Of a stretch of 27,500 nucleotides of DNA, positions 10,773 through 20,460 are shown piece after piece (position 1 is the first letter of the stretch; every line of letters starts with the position of its first letter). Origin of the DNA: Glandiceps talaboti (lineage: Eukaryota; Hemichordata; Enteropneusta; Spengelidae); assembly GCF_964340395.1 (NCBI RefSeq), contig NC_135554.1, positions 6,685,475-6,712,974 on the forward strand, read 5' to 3'. Below the pieces are notes generated by a model. That model was not told the DNA's origin and made no database searches. It worked only from the letters and a program-made list of their open reading frames with translations. The position numbers and the translations under genes are program-made.

Positions 10773-10841
10773 TGTGCTCAACTAAATAATGATCAACCTG
10801 GTTTAGTTGATATCAGGTTATTATTAATCATAGTGAGCACA
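10773..10841. repeat. Short inverted repeat, MITE-like or hairpin
   Basis: Outer arms TGTGCTCA (10773-10780) and TGAGCACA (10834-10841) are perfect complements. Nested inside are AACCTG/CAGGTT (10795-10800 and 10814-10819). CAACTAAA (10779-10786) can also pair with TTTAGTTG (10802-10809), so more than one fold is possible. The 69-bp size and AT-rich interior fit a tiny foldback element. No flanking target duplication was identified. Confidence 0.55.
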
Positions 10842-10849
10842 CCATGCAC

Positions 10850-12279
10850 AACTTTGTATAAATATATTCATCACAGTGATGAGTACGTCTACGATTTCGA
10901 ATTTTGGAACATATCATATCGTTCTTCTACGAATGCGTTATAATATGAAGTCACGTACACGTTTATTTATTATTTGTGGTTCACACATACCTAGTAAGCT
11001 TAATTACTACTCGTATCTGTATTACATATTAACAAGTATGTAGAGGTTTACGTGATGTGTAATGTTAAAATGTTATTTTCTAGGATCAACAGGAATTAAT
11101 GATACTACTATACTTAATGTCTGTGGCTGTTTGACCACATATGAGGACATTTACATATAGTTCAATAGTCTAAGAGTTCACCGTGACTAGATATATCACT
11201 TTGGGGCATTGGTCGAATTTCGCACGATTTGGATATATCATAGCTCAGACCGGGGCTCAGATCGCTATGGATCACTATACATATAGTGGTCTGAGATCAC
11301 AGGTAGACCAAGCAGTTCGTACTCATATGCGTGCATGTTTTAAATATACATGTTTAGTAATCCATGGATGTATACCCTTATACCCCCATGAGTAATCGCT
11401 GAAATTGTAACAGGCGTGGTACAAAACATTCATAAAACAGCTTATTAGATATGGTGAAGTAGCATATTGGTGGTATTAGCATACCTATTAACGGTGTTTA
11501 TTTTATACGCACTATTCCAAGTGCTCGTTGGTAATATATTTTGATAAAGAGAAATTTTTATATATTCTTTGTCATTATGTTATTTATTGGTTGGTTGACG
11601 AGCTGACTGACTGATTTGCACAAAATCGTCCAATTCCATAACTACTTCATCAAAGACATGACGTAGCACGTACTGTCCCATGACATGAAAATAACTGTGT
11701 AGTTCATACCAGTAGCTAGGATTAGAAAATACTTCGAAGAGACGAAATCTAGCTAACGACGCATGCGCAGACTCCTATCAGCAACGCTCTACCACGACCC
11801 CGAGTCTCACATGTTGTGACTGACAGGACAGTACGAAAGTACCTTACACAGACTCTGAGGATTCTGATAAAAGAATTCCACTGCATGGACTTGAACTTGA
11901 AGGCCGAATTTAACAAAATGCATTTCGTTAATATAATATTTATGTTGAAGCTGTGTTAATGTAAAATTGCATGTCTTGGTGATACTTATCATGTATCGTA
12001 ATCGTATTGCTGGCAGATGAGCAAACAACCGTCACGTGACATAAAATTACATAAAGATCACATTTGAATACGAATTGATATCGATCTGTATAACCTCAAT
12101 CAGTTCAATATAGTTCACTCGGGACAATCATTGTTTACTTGTGTTACATCACACTTGCTCAATTGCAAGTTCAGTGGTGACATTAATTTCTCTATTTTTT
12201 TTTTATAAAACCAATTTATTGTATTGTTAAATTTCTTCAGAATGTAAATAGCATAACAATGTGTACAAGCTCCTACGCA
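10850..12279. other. Non-coding stretch left of the tandem array
   Basis: No gene is supported. It contains the hairpin at 11244-11295. It ends where similarity to the array units begins, near 12282, so it should be the unique flank of the array. Confidence 0.4.
11244..11295. repeat. Compound hairpin
   Basis: Outer arms CTCAGACC (11244-11251) and GGTCTGAG (11288-11295) enclose a tight inner hairpin CACTATA-CA-TATAGTG (11273-11288). One base is shared by the two stems, so they compete. It has no tRNA boxes. Function unknown. Confidence 0.5.
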
Positions 12280-12281
12280 TC

Positions 12282-12535
12282 GATGATATACACCATCTTG
12301 AAAAAAATCCACCAGGAGTGATCGATGACCGAAGACTTTTTACGGTAACGATACTGAGGAACTCGAACGGTCTGTAATGTAGACTAATGAAGCGCCACCA
12401 ACGACCGAATTATTCGTGGCGTGCTTCAAGTTGGAACAAATGTGTATACTAGTATACGAAACGCGAGTCACGGTCGGGTTAACCTCAACTCAGTTATCCT
12501 AATGGATAACTAGTCTACGAAAAAATAAACGAGAT
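12282..12535 (+). repeat. Left end of tandem array: start of unit A
   Basis: From GATGATATACA at about 12282 this sequence matches 16316-16560, 21597-21840 and 26332-26445. Shared blocks include CAGGAGTGATCGATGAC, GACTTTTTACGGTAA, TAATGAAGCGCCACCAAC, GAATTATTCGTGG and GAGTCACGGTCGGGTTAAC. Unlike the other copies, it is not preceded by dioxygenase-like sequence, so this is the outer left border of the array. It also carries a private hairpin AGTTATCC/GGATAACT and a 14-bp palindrome at 12444-12457. Confidence 0.85.
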
Positions 12536-12880
12536 TTCACTTAAGTGTATGGGCTTGATACACATTTATTTATCAAACATTATTCTTGGATTTACGATTT
12601 CAGCTTCAGAGTGAGTCAATTTGTTGACAGTGTGTCCATTGCTGAGACATCTTCGGCATGCAAGTTAAAATGTTTTCGCAAAGATGACGTATTAGATCTA
12701 TCAACATTTTAGTTTTGCCAATCACAGCGTATATTTAACCAATTACGTATATGCCTCTCTATAACGCATTTCAACAATCTTTATCGATCTGATTTTTTTA
12801 ACGAAACCCAAAACACAATCAACTTTAAACATTTCTGAATATCAATTGATTACTATAACAGTGGTTATGTATTATGATCA
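12536..12880. other. Unit A block not shared with the other units
   Basis: About 345 bp with no visible similarity to the corresponding parts of the later units (16561-16900 and 21841-22800). Similarity resumes near 12880 (AGTGACTTATTTG versus AGTGACGTAATTTC). It is either ancestral sequence replaced in the other units or a private insertion. Nothing coding is seen. Confidence 0.55.
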
Positions 12881-13182
12881 GTGACTTATTTGTAACAGTA
12901 AGCCTTCTTGTAATATTTTGATGTCGTTTTCTATATCCGCAATCGGTTATGTATATTCTGTATTCGTCCAAATTCTTGTATCGTGCAATTTTTGTTGCTT
13001 TTTGTTTTGATTTTTTTTCTCTTTCTCGTCATGTTGCATTGCTTGTTGGATGGTTCGTGAATAAATGAATAAATAAAATAAGAGTAAAGTATCTCTATGG
13101 TAATACAGCGTACGCTGAAGACAAGCGATCGCGATCTTTGCCCTGGGTTTGACATGACCCCTGATCCTTCCACACATGACAA

Positions 13183-13236
13183 ATTTGCATATCAGTTGTG
13201 CGCGCGATCTCATAGGTCCAAAGTTTCTGTCACGTG
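13183..13236 (+). promoter_or_regulatory. Octamer plus E-box upstream of coiled-coil copy 1
   Basis: An octamer motif, ATTTGCAT (reverse of ATGCAAAT, the POU-factor site), lies at 13183-13190. A canonical E-box, CACGTG, lies at 13231-13236. The same pair, 39-41 bp apart, precedes copy 2 (17208-17215 and 17256-17261) and copy 3 (23109-23116 and 23155-23160). It sits about 170-220 bp before the predicted start codon. No clear TATA box is seen. Promoter function is inferred. Confidence 0.45.
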
Positions 13237-13262
13237 ATACACGCCACTGCGTCTACTGACGA

Positions 13263-13445
13263 ATGGAACGCTTGTCGTCTAGCAACTACCGTCACTGTTT
13301 ACATACTGCATCTTTGGCAAGAGAACGTTGTAGACACACTGTGCACTTTGCGATTATTTTGACTACGATTTTCCTGAATACGCTTGAAAGAAAACTTTCC
13401 CCAGTATGGGTATCACTACATCGAGTACCAGAGTTCCATCTGTGA
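13263..13445 (+). CDS. Overlapping upstream ORF of the coiled-coil gene, 60 codons
   Basis: This 60-codon frame starts 27 bp after the E-box and runs past the main start codon at 13406 in another frame, overlapping it by 40 bp. It is kept open in all three complete units (17288-17470 and 23187-23369), with only two positions differing between the peptides. The peptide is Arg/His/Leu-rich with a hydrophobic centre and matches nothing I know. If the transcript starts upstream of it, it would be expected to limit translation from 13406. If transcription starts later, it is meaningless. Recent duplication alone can explain its conservation. Confidence 0.25.
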   Translation: MERLSSSNYRHCLHTASLARERCRHTVHFAIILTTIFLNTLERKLSPVWVSLHRVPEFHL

Positions 13446-14627
13446 ACACAACTCGACTCAACGATGTCAAAACAATCAGGTTAGTGACATTATACGACCT
13501 TTCCCCTGTGCGTAGAGTTATTCCAACTTCTCAGCATTCCATATCATGTACTTCGTTCATGTCAGGGCCTACCAAAATGATACTCCGCGATCCGGCACTT
13601 CAAAAGTAAAATTCCATCAGTCTTGCAATTGTTACGTTGGTCTACAATTAGTTTATTCGCCGTGATTACATATGCCCTCTTCTATGTTTTATGAGAACTT
13701 ATACATTTTTCCATCTCCTTCATCTCCGTATCTTGCAGTGATTGGGACATTGATATGTTCCGAAGTGCATTCAATGACCTTGCATTCAGATTTGAAGAAA
13801 TACTTGGAGAAAACGCCACATTAAAAAGAAGGCAAGACACGTGTTGTCTGCTTCCAAGGTGGCGTAGAGAGACGAGGAGAGAGAATACTTTCGGCAACGA
13901 AGAACTAGACGAGCTTCGTACAATATTCATGGATATGATATCAAGGATAACCGACATCGTTGTGGAAAACAACGAAATGTTTGCCAAGATAGGCGTGCTA
14001 GAAGCTGGTCACTTAGGTGACACAGAGAATATTCGGAGCATGGACGAAGAGACCAAGAAACTCTCAGATAAAATAAATATGTTGGAAACCGAACACAATA
14101 AGTTACGTGAAAATATCAGCCAGCTTAAAAAGGACAAGAACGAGTTGGAAGAAGAGCTGGCAGATGTCAAAAGTGATCTACGATTTACTGAAGAACAGGC
14201 CGATTCAATTGAGAAAGACAATTTCAAGTTTGAGCTCGATATCGAGGACTTGACCAAAAGGGTTGATGAACTCCAGAGCAAACTTGACGGTTACAAGAAG
14301 CTAGACTCAGAAATGTTCACATTAAGAAGAAATAATCGACGGCTGACGAAATCACTCGCCAATGCCAACAAAGAAATAGAAGACTTGAAATGTGAAATAA
14401 AAGATCTACAGGATGATGATATCCAAGAATTAAGTGAAGGAGAAATTATTGAAGTGCGTCAGGGAGGAAAGAATGACAAATACACAGAAGAACGTAGTGC
14501 AGACGTGAACACTGAAAATCTCCAGAATGAGATGTTGGCCAACGGTATCACTTCGATTGTGTCACGCGACTCTCCCGCCATTTCTGAGAATGAACAATTT
14601 CATAAGAATGATGTTGAAGTTATATGA
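13406..14627 (+). CDS. Coiled-coil protein, array copy 1 (two exons)
   Basis: Exon 1 is 13406-13479, the intron 13480-13738 (259 bp, ATCAG|GTTAGTG donor, TATCTTGCAG acceptor), and exon 2 13739-14627. Exon 1 ends in phase 2 and joins in frame to give ...KTISDWDIDMFRSAFND... The product is 320 residues. An in-frame TGA lies 21 bp before the ATG, so this start is the first possible in this exon. Residues 1-25 are Ser/Thr-rich. There is a CC pair at 60-61 with a basic RWRRETRR cluster after it, a short helix-rich segment at about 79-116, a long heptad-rich coiled coil at about 122-258, and an acidic, then polar tail. There is no signal peptide or membrane segment, so it is probably intracellular. 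I recognise no family; distant resemblance to myosin-tail or golgin coils is compositional only. The conserved frame, splice sites and poly(A) signal suggest a live gene. Confidence 0.8.
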
Positions 14628-14737
14628 AGTGAAATGTATGCGAGTACCTTATTTGATATTGTCTGTATATTATTTTGCTTGAACCATTGTTGGAAATATG
14701 TAAATAATTTATCAAAATTATAAAGATAAGAAAGATT

Positions 14738-14743
14738 AATAAA
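14738..14743 (+). terminator. Poly(A) signal of coiled-coil copy 1
   Basis: AATAAA occurs 111 bp after the stop codon. The equivalent hexamer is at 18759-18764 in copy 2 and 24636-24641 in copy 3. In truncated copy 4 the site reads AATTAAA, so the canonical hexamer is lost. Confidence 0.6.
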
Positions 14744-14759
14744 AGTGTTATAGACTAAT

Positions 14760-15923
14760 CATGGCACTGTTTACACTTAGCTTCTATTCTATGAATGGTT
14801 GACCATGGTCCATTTTTATATGAATGATTGGTCCATAGACAGATGGTGATGATTTTTAGCTAAAGAAGTTACATATATACAACCGGGTGTGCAACTGTTA
14901 AGTGATTTCGTTGTTATTGACAGAAAATTTCTGCTCTCATGAAGAACATAATTTCTTGAACTTCAAAAAGAAAATGTCTTAAGAGACGATTGCACAATGT
15001 CACACAAGGTCAACAAGCGAACTTCGTTCGTTTATATAGGGGAGAGGGTCTGGCGTCAGTGCTATTGCTGAACTTCATTTTCGCGCTTATAACTAATTTT
15101 CACGCATTCAATGATAAAAGCTTCTGCGTTTAGTTGAATTAACTTGAAACAAATTAACTTCTATAAAATATGAGATACAGTGCTGGGTTTACGGTAGTAT
15201 TTTGAATGCTTTTGTTTAGGGGGGGGGAGGGGGTTTGTCCTAAACGAACGATGTTCGTTTATTGAGCTTTAATTGTGTAATTTAGAGTGTACGGAAAAGA
15301 CCCTAAAATCAGTGAGTGCGTCTCGTATATAGAGCAGAACACGTGAACTAGCTAGTGTCTTAATACGAAATATTAATGAACACTATTTCATATACAGGTA
15401 TCGAGATTCAAAATCATAATTAGCTCATCAAGATTTATATATGTTGCTTGGTGTAAGTGTTTGGTTCGATTGAAGGTGAGGACTTGATACACGTCCATCT
15501 TACGTTTATGCTTGATATTAGGAACCCCATCCCCCCAAAAAATGTTTGAAAATAATGTTGAGTTTTAGTCGTCTCTGTAAGAAAATATAGGGAATGTGGC
15601 AAAAATAAACAACCCTTATGTCGACCTTCAACAAATCATATTCGCATACCCATATTCTCGTCATAAGATTCATACGTGCACAGCAAAACGACTGAACATA
15701 TATCATATCAGCTGTGGTACGGCGTATAACGTAGAGGGCGCTAAAGTGCCTGATTCCAAAATCGAGCGACATGGTGACTCACGTACCCGGCCACATACGT
15801 GTTTACATGATGTCGCATATGACATACGGGTACTTTTGAAGCGATTTACATGCGCTTGCTGCCCACTTTTAGTCCCCTGGTGGTTGCGGTGAAAATATCC
15901 ATTATATTTGGACAAGCAAGTAT
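14760..15923. other. 3' flank of unit A
   Basis: Non-coding sequence shared with units B (18780-20111) and C (24660-25958). It holds a G-rich run at about 15221-15235, a stem-loop AAACGAAC-GAT-GTTCGTTT at about 15242-15260, and a C-rich run near 15524-15538. Compared with B and C it lacks a block of about 165 bp between the sequences TAGTATTTTGA and TTTAGGGG. The last 200 bp before 15924 are well conserved between units and may be the old 5' region of the dioxygenase gene. Confidence 0.6.
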
Positions 15924-16312
15924 ATGGCTTCCACGCATGATTATTCAGTTAACGCGGGATGCTAAGTACGAGGTATTAATATCGATCTTCCCAAAAAGGT
16001 GTCAGACGAAGTCATTTCTCAAATTAAGAGAGATGTCACCAAACATTGCATTCTTGATCAACACGATCGACATGGCACCCGAAAGGCACGTACAAATAAG
16101 TAAGTGGTTCGGAGAGTTGGAATCATCGTCATTTTATAAACACCCGAAGTCACCATCGCTGGATATATTCCGTGTGTCGAATGACGAGACAGAAGGGTGT
16201 ACCAATGTCGGATCCGGACGCACTGGATGGCACATTGACGGAACTTTCTTCGAGAAACCGTACAGTTATTCAGTGTATCACATGTTTCCACGTACCAAAA
16301 CGCCGTGACATA
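15924..16312 (+). pseudogene. TauD/TfdA-like dioxygenase pseudogene, copy 1, 5' part only
   Basis: The translation matches the N-terminal half of the TauD/TfdA family (Fe(II)- and 2-oxoglutarate-dependent dioxygenases) but needs several frames. The frame of the ATG at 15924 gives MASTHDYS, meets a TAA at 15963, then VRGINIDLPKKVSDEVIS...DVTKH up to about 16050. The next frame gives APERHVQISKWFG, DIFRVSNDETEGCTNVG and the iron-binding HxD motif in GWHIDGTF (His codon 16231-16233, Asp 16237-16239). A further +1 shift after YHM gives HVPKRRD, then similarity ends at the unit border. A 6-bp private insertion (GSGR) precedes the HxD. A 2-bp loss near 15945 relative to copy 2 is also private. The second catalytic His and Arg region is absent. 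Non-functional as written. Confidence 0.8.
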
Positions 16313-16315
16313 GGT

Positions 16316-17287
16316 GATGATATACATCTACTCGAAAAAAATCGACCAGGAGTGATCGATGACGGAAGATAAGACTTTTTACGGTAAAGATACGTAGAAG
16401 CTTGAATGTCTGTAGTGCAGACTAATGAAGCGCCACCAACGACCGAATTATTCGTGGAGTGCTTCAAGTGAACATTTTGTCTGGGAAACCACGAGTCACG
16501 GTCGGGTTAACCCCGACCCACTTGTCTGCAGGGATAACTAATCTACGAAAAAAGTAAACGAATGATGGATCGATAAGGAAATAAGTATTGATGATGGGGA
16601 AATGTATAACTTTGTATCAGATTAGTACCAAAACAAAATTAATTACGACAGGAAATGTATTCGATACTGTCCCAAGATATTGTGACGGTGCCATAGGATA
16701 TATGCAGACCCTGAACTACGGATATAGCGTGACTGATCGAGCAGTACCCCTATAGTTATAGCCTGCTATCTAGAGACAGAGTAAGTCGGGACTCGATTCT
16801 GGCAACGTCCCTCTCCTTATTCTTATAAGGACCTAGACAATATCAGAAACGATTTCCATACACCGATTGCGAGCAGGACTCTATATGCTTAGTGACGTAA
16901 TTTCAATAGTAAGTTTTATTGTAATATTTTTATGACGTTTTCTATATATTTGTGTAATATCGGTTTTATATTCTGTATTCGTTCAATCCTTGTATCGTGC
17001 AATTTTTGTTGTATTTTATTTTGATTTTTTGCTCTTTCTCGTCATGTTGCATTGCTGGATGGTTCTTGAATAAATCAATAAATAATATAAGAGTAATGTA
17101 TTTCTATGGTAATACATTACAGGTACGCTGAAGACAATTACAAGCTATCTTGGCCCTTGGTTTGACATGACCTCTAACCATTCCTCTTCGCGGCTTGTAC
17201 ATATCAAATTTGCATATCAGTTGTGCGCGCGATCTCATTTGTCCAAAGTTTATGTCACGTGATACACGCCACTGCGTCTACTGACGA
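16316..17287. other. 5' flank of unit B
   Basis: Non-coding. It starts at the unit border and contains the block shared with 12282-12535, a decayed MITE-like relic at 16760-16880, and the promoter-proximal block with octamer (17208-17215) and E-box (17256-17261) before coiled-coil copy 2. Confidence 0.6.
16760..16880. mobile_element. Decayed MITE relic of the family at 22058-22676
   Basis: The ends read AGCCTGCT... and ...AGCAGGACT, imperfect inverted repeats resembling the terminal repeats of the element at 22058-22676. The inner part contains CGGGACTCGATTCTG, also present in inverted orientation inside that element. Flanks CTATAGTTAT and CTATATGCTT could be a worn target duplication. The same relic flanks the fresh element in unit C. 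The call rests on short matches. Confidence 0.4.
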
Positions 17288-17430
17288 ATGGAACGCTTGT
17301 CGTCTAGCAACTACCGTCACTGTTTACATACTGCATCTTTGGCAAGAGAACGTTGTAGACACACTGTGCACTTTGCGATTATTTTGACTACGATTTTCCT
17401 GAATACGCTTGAAAGAAAACTTTCACCAGT

Positions 17431-18662
17431 ATGGGTATCACTACATGGAGTACTAGAGTTCCATCTGTGAACACAGCTCGACTCAACGATGTCAAAACAA
17501 TCAGGTTAGTGACATTATACGACCTTTCCTCTGTGTGTAGAGTTATTCCAACTTCTCAGCATTCCATATCATGTACTTCTTTCACGTCAAGTATACAGTA
17601 CCGCACTTTTCTGGCCAACCAAAATGATACTCCGGCATTTCAAAATTTAGTAAAACTCCAGTCTTTCAATTGTTGGTCTACAATTAGTTTATTCGCCGTG
17701 ATTAAATATACAACCCTCTTCTATGATTTATAAACTGAGAACTTATACATTTTTGTATCTCCTTCATCTCCGTATCTTGCAGTGATTGGGACATTGATAT
17801 GTTCCGAAGTGCATTCAATGACCTTGCCTTCAGATTTGAAGAAATACTTGGAGAAAACACCACATTAAAAAGAAGGCAAGACACGTGTTGTCTGCTTCCA
17901 AGGTGGCGTTGTAGAGAGACGAAGAGAGATAATACTTACGGCAGCGAAGAACTAGAGGAGCTTCGTACAATATTCATGGATATGATATCAAGGATAACCG
18001 ACATCGTTGTGGAAAACAACGAAATGTTTGCCAAGATAGGCGTGCTAGAAGCTGGTCACTTAGGTGACAAGGAGAATATTCGGAGCATGGACGAAGAGAC
18101 CAAGAAACTCTCAAATAAAATAAATATGTTGGAAACCGAACACAACAAGTTACGTGAAAATATCAGCCAGCTTAAAAAGGACAAGAACGAGTTGGAAGAA
18201 GAGCTGGCAGATGTCAAGAGTGATCTACGATTTACTGAAGAACAGGCCGATTCAATTGAGAAAGACAATTTCAAGTTTGAGCTCGATATCGAAGACTTGA
18301 CCAAAACAGTTGATGAACTCCAGAGCAAACTTGACGGTTACAAGAAGCTAGACTCAGAAATGTTCACATTACGAAGAAGTAATCGACGGCTGACGAAATC
18401 ACTCGCCAATGCCAACAAAGAAATAGAAGACTTTAAATGTAAGATAAAAGATCTACAGGATGATGATATCCAAGAATTAAGTGAAGGAGAAATTATTGAA
18501 GTGCATCAGGGAGGAAAGAGTGACAAATACACAGAAGAACGTAGTGAAGACATGACCACTATAAGTCTCCATAATGAGATGTTGGCCAACGGTATCACTT
18601 CGATTGTGTCATCCATTTCTGACAATGAACAATTTCATAAGAATGATGGTGAAGTTATATAA
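17431..18662 (+). CDS. Coiled-coil protein, array copy 2 (two exons)
   Basis: Exon 1 is 17431-17504, the intron 17505-17782 (278 bp), and exon 2 17783-18662, with the same donor, acceptor and phase-2 junction as copy 1. The product is 317 residues. Relative to copy 1 it has one extra Cys in the basic cluster (RWRCRETKR), several conservative changes in the first helical segment (SEELEELRT), a Lys in GDKENIRS, and a four-residue loss in the tail (IVSSISDNEQ). The intron has its own indels near 17588-17650. The coiled-coil core is nearly unchanged. Frame, splice sites and AATAAA (18759-18764) are intact. The overlapping upstream ORF is at 17288-17470. Confidence 0.8.
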
Positions 18663-18779
18663 AGTGAAATGTATCCGAGTATCTTATTGGATATTGCCTG
18701 TATATTTTACTTGAATCATTGTTGGAAATATGTAAATATTTTAAAGATAAGAAAGATAAATAAAAGTGTTACAGACTAA

Positions 18780-20111
18780 TCATGACACTGTTTACACTTA
18801 TTAGCTTCTATTCTATGAATGATTGACCATGGTCCATTTTTATATGAATGATTGGTCCATAGACAGATGGTGATTTTTAGCTAAAGAAGTTAAGTATATA
18901 CAACCGGGTGTACAACTGTTAAGTTGTTTCGTTGTTATAGACAGAAATCTTTTGCTCTCATGAAGAACATAATTTCTTGAACTTAAGGAAAAAGAAAATG
19001 TCTTAAGGGACGATCGCACAATGTCACACAAGGCCAACAAGCGAACTTCGTTCATTTATAGGGGGGGGGGTCTGGCGTCAGTGCGATTGCTGAACTTCAT
19101 TTTCGCGCTTGTAACTACTTTTCACGCCATGAACGATAAAAGCTTCTGTATTTACTACTGAGATGTTGAATAAGGTGAAACAAATTAACTTCTATAAAAT
19201 GTGAGATACAGTGTTGGGTTTACGGTAGTATTTTGACGTGTACCATCATCTCAGTAAACATTTTCATTAAATTGGAACTTCATGTTTACTAAGTCTATCA
19301 TGTTTTTACATTGCATCGATTGTAGTGGTGTGACTGCTACAATTTTCCATCATGGTTTACACCATATATAAACGTGTGATGTCGAATTTGTAAATATTTT
19401 TTTATTTTGGGGGAGGTAAGAGGGTTTGTCCTAAACGAACGATGCTCGTTTATTGAGCTTTAATTGCGTAATTTAGAGTGTACGTAAAAGACCCTAAAAA
19501 TCAGTGAGTGGTCTCGTAGCTATAGAGCAGAACACGTGAACTAGCTAGTGTCTTAATACGAAATATTAATGAGCCCTATTTCATATACAGGTATCGAGAT
19601 TCAAAATCATAATTAGCTCATCAAGATTTATATATGTTGCTTGGTGTACGTGTTTGGTTCGATTGAAGGTGAGGACTCGATACACCCATCTTATGTTTAT
19701 GCTTCATATTAGCAAACCCCCCCCCCCCCCAAAAAAAAAAAAAAAAATTGTTTTAAAATAATGTTGAGTTTTAGTCGTCTCTGTAAGAAAATATAGAGAA
19801 TGTGGCAAAAATAAATAACCCTTATTTCCACCTTCAACACACCATATTCGCATACCCATATTCTCGTCATTGGATTCATACGTGCACAGCAAAACGACTG
19901 AGCTGTGGTAAGGCGTATAACGTAGAGGGCGCTAAAGTGCCTGATTCCAAATCGAGCGACATGGTGACTCACGTACCCGGCCACATACGTGTTTTCATGA
20001 TGTCGCATATGACATGTGGGTACTTTTGAAGCTATTTACATTCGCCTGCTGCCCACTTTTAGTCCCCTGGTGTTTGCGGTGAAAATATCCATTATATTTG
20101 GACAAGCAAAT
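18780..20111. other. 3' flank of unit B
   Basis: Non-coding sequence shared with units A and C. It has a G run of about 10 at 19060-19070 (shorter in A and C), the 165-bp block described at 19235-19400, and a long C run followed by an A run at about 19717-19747 that is far longer than in the other units. The region just before 20112 parallels the upstream region of the other dioxygenase copies. Confidence 0.6.
19235..19400. repeat. Block of about 165 bp in units B and C, absent from unit A
   Basis: Present here and at about 25108-25270, but skipped in unit A at about 15200. It contains a perfect inverted repeat AGTAAACAT (19253-19261) / ATGTTTACT (19282-19290). It also has weak inverted ends (GTGTACCATCATC near the start, CATCATGGTTTACAC near the end). 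This could be a small foldback insertion in the ancestor of B and C, or a deletion in A. Confidence 0.5.
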
Positions 20112-20460
20112 ATGGCTTCCACGCATGATTATTATCAGTTAACGCGGGATGCTAAGTACGAGGTATTAATATCGATCTTTCCAAAAAGGTGTCAGACGAA
20201 GTCATTTCTCAAATTAAGAGAGATGTCACCAAACATCGCATTCTTGATCAACACGATCGACATGGCACCCGAAAGACACGTGCAAATAAGTAAGTGGTTC
20301 GGAGATTTGGAATCATCGTCATTTTATAAACACCCGAAGTCACCATCGCTGGATATATTCCGTGTGTCGAATGACGAGACAGAAGGATGTACCAATGTCG
20401 GACGCACTGGATGGCACACTGACGGAACTTTCTTCGAGAAACCGTACATAACATTCAGTG
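20112..20460 (+). pseudogene. TauD/TfdA-like dioxygenase pseudogene, copy 2, upstream of LINE
   Basis: The ATG at 20112 opens MASTHDYYQLTRDAKYEV in one frame. The next family block (GINIDLPKKVSDEVIS...) lies in a different frame, and from APERHV to GWHTDGTF the reading returns to the first frame. The middle block is thus frameshifted at both ends, as in the other copies. The iron-binding motif is H-T-D (His 20415-20417, Asp 20421-20423), compatible with HxD. It breaks off after FFEKPY, where the LINE is inserted. The remainder resumes at 21559-21593 (CACATG... encoding VPKRRD in a shifted frame). It lacks copy 1's 6-bp insertion and 2-bp loss, so it is closest to the ancestral sequence. Confidence 0.8.

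Noticed and set aside
12931-13213. Two overlapping minus-strand open frames upstream of coiled-coil copy 1
   Set aside because: They lie in the conserved 5' flank over an A/T-rich simple stretch (TAAATGAATAAATAAA), and the corresponding frames are changed or shortened in units B and C.
13682-14281. Ser-rich minus-strand open frames opposite coiled-coil exon 2 (also at 17702-18328, 23606-24205 and 26276-26710)
   Set aside because: They are antisense shadows of the Glu/Lys/Asp-rich coiled-coil reading frame and appear in every copy for that reason.
15421-15473. tRNA or SINE promoter in the unit 3' flank (TAGCTCATCAAG followed by GGTTCGATTGA)
   Set aside because: Box A and box B are roughly present and spaced about right. 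But box B lacks the final TCC, no acceptor or anticodon stems can form, and no SINE body follows. The same sequence recurs only because the units are duplicated.
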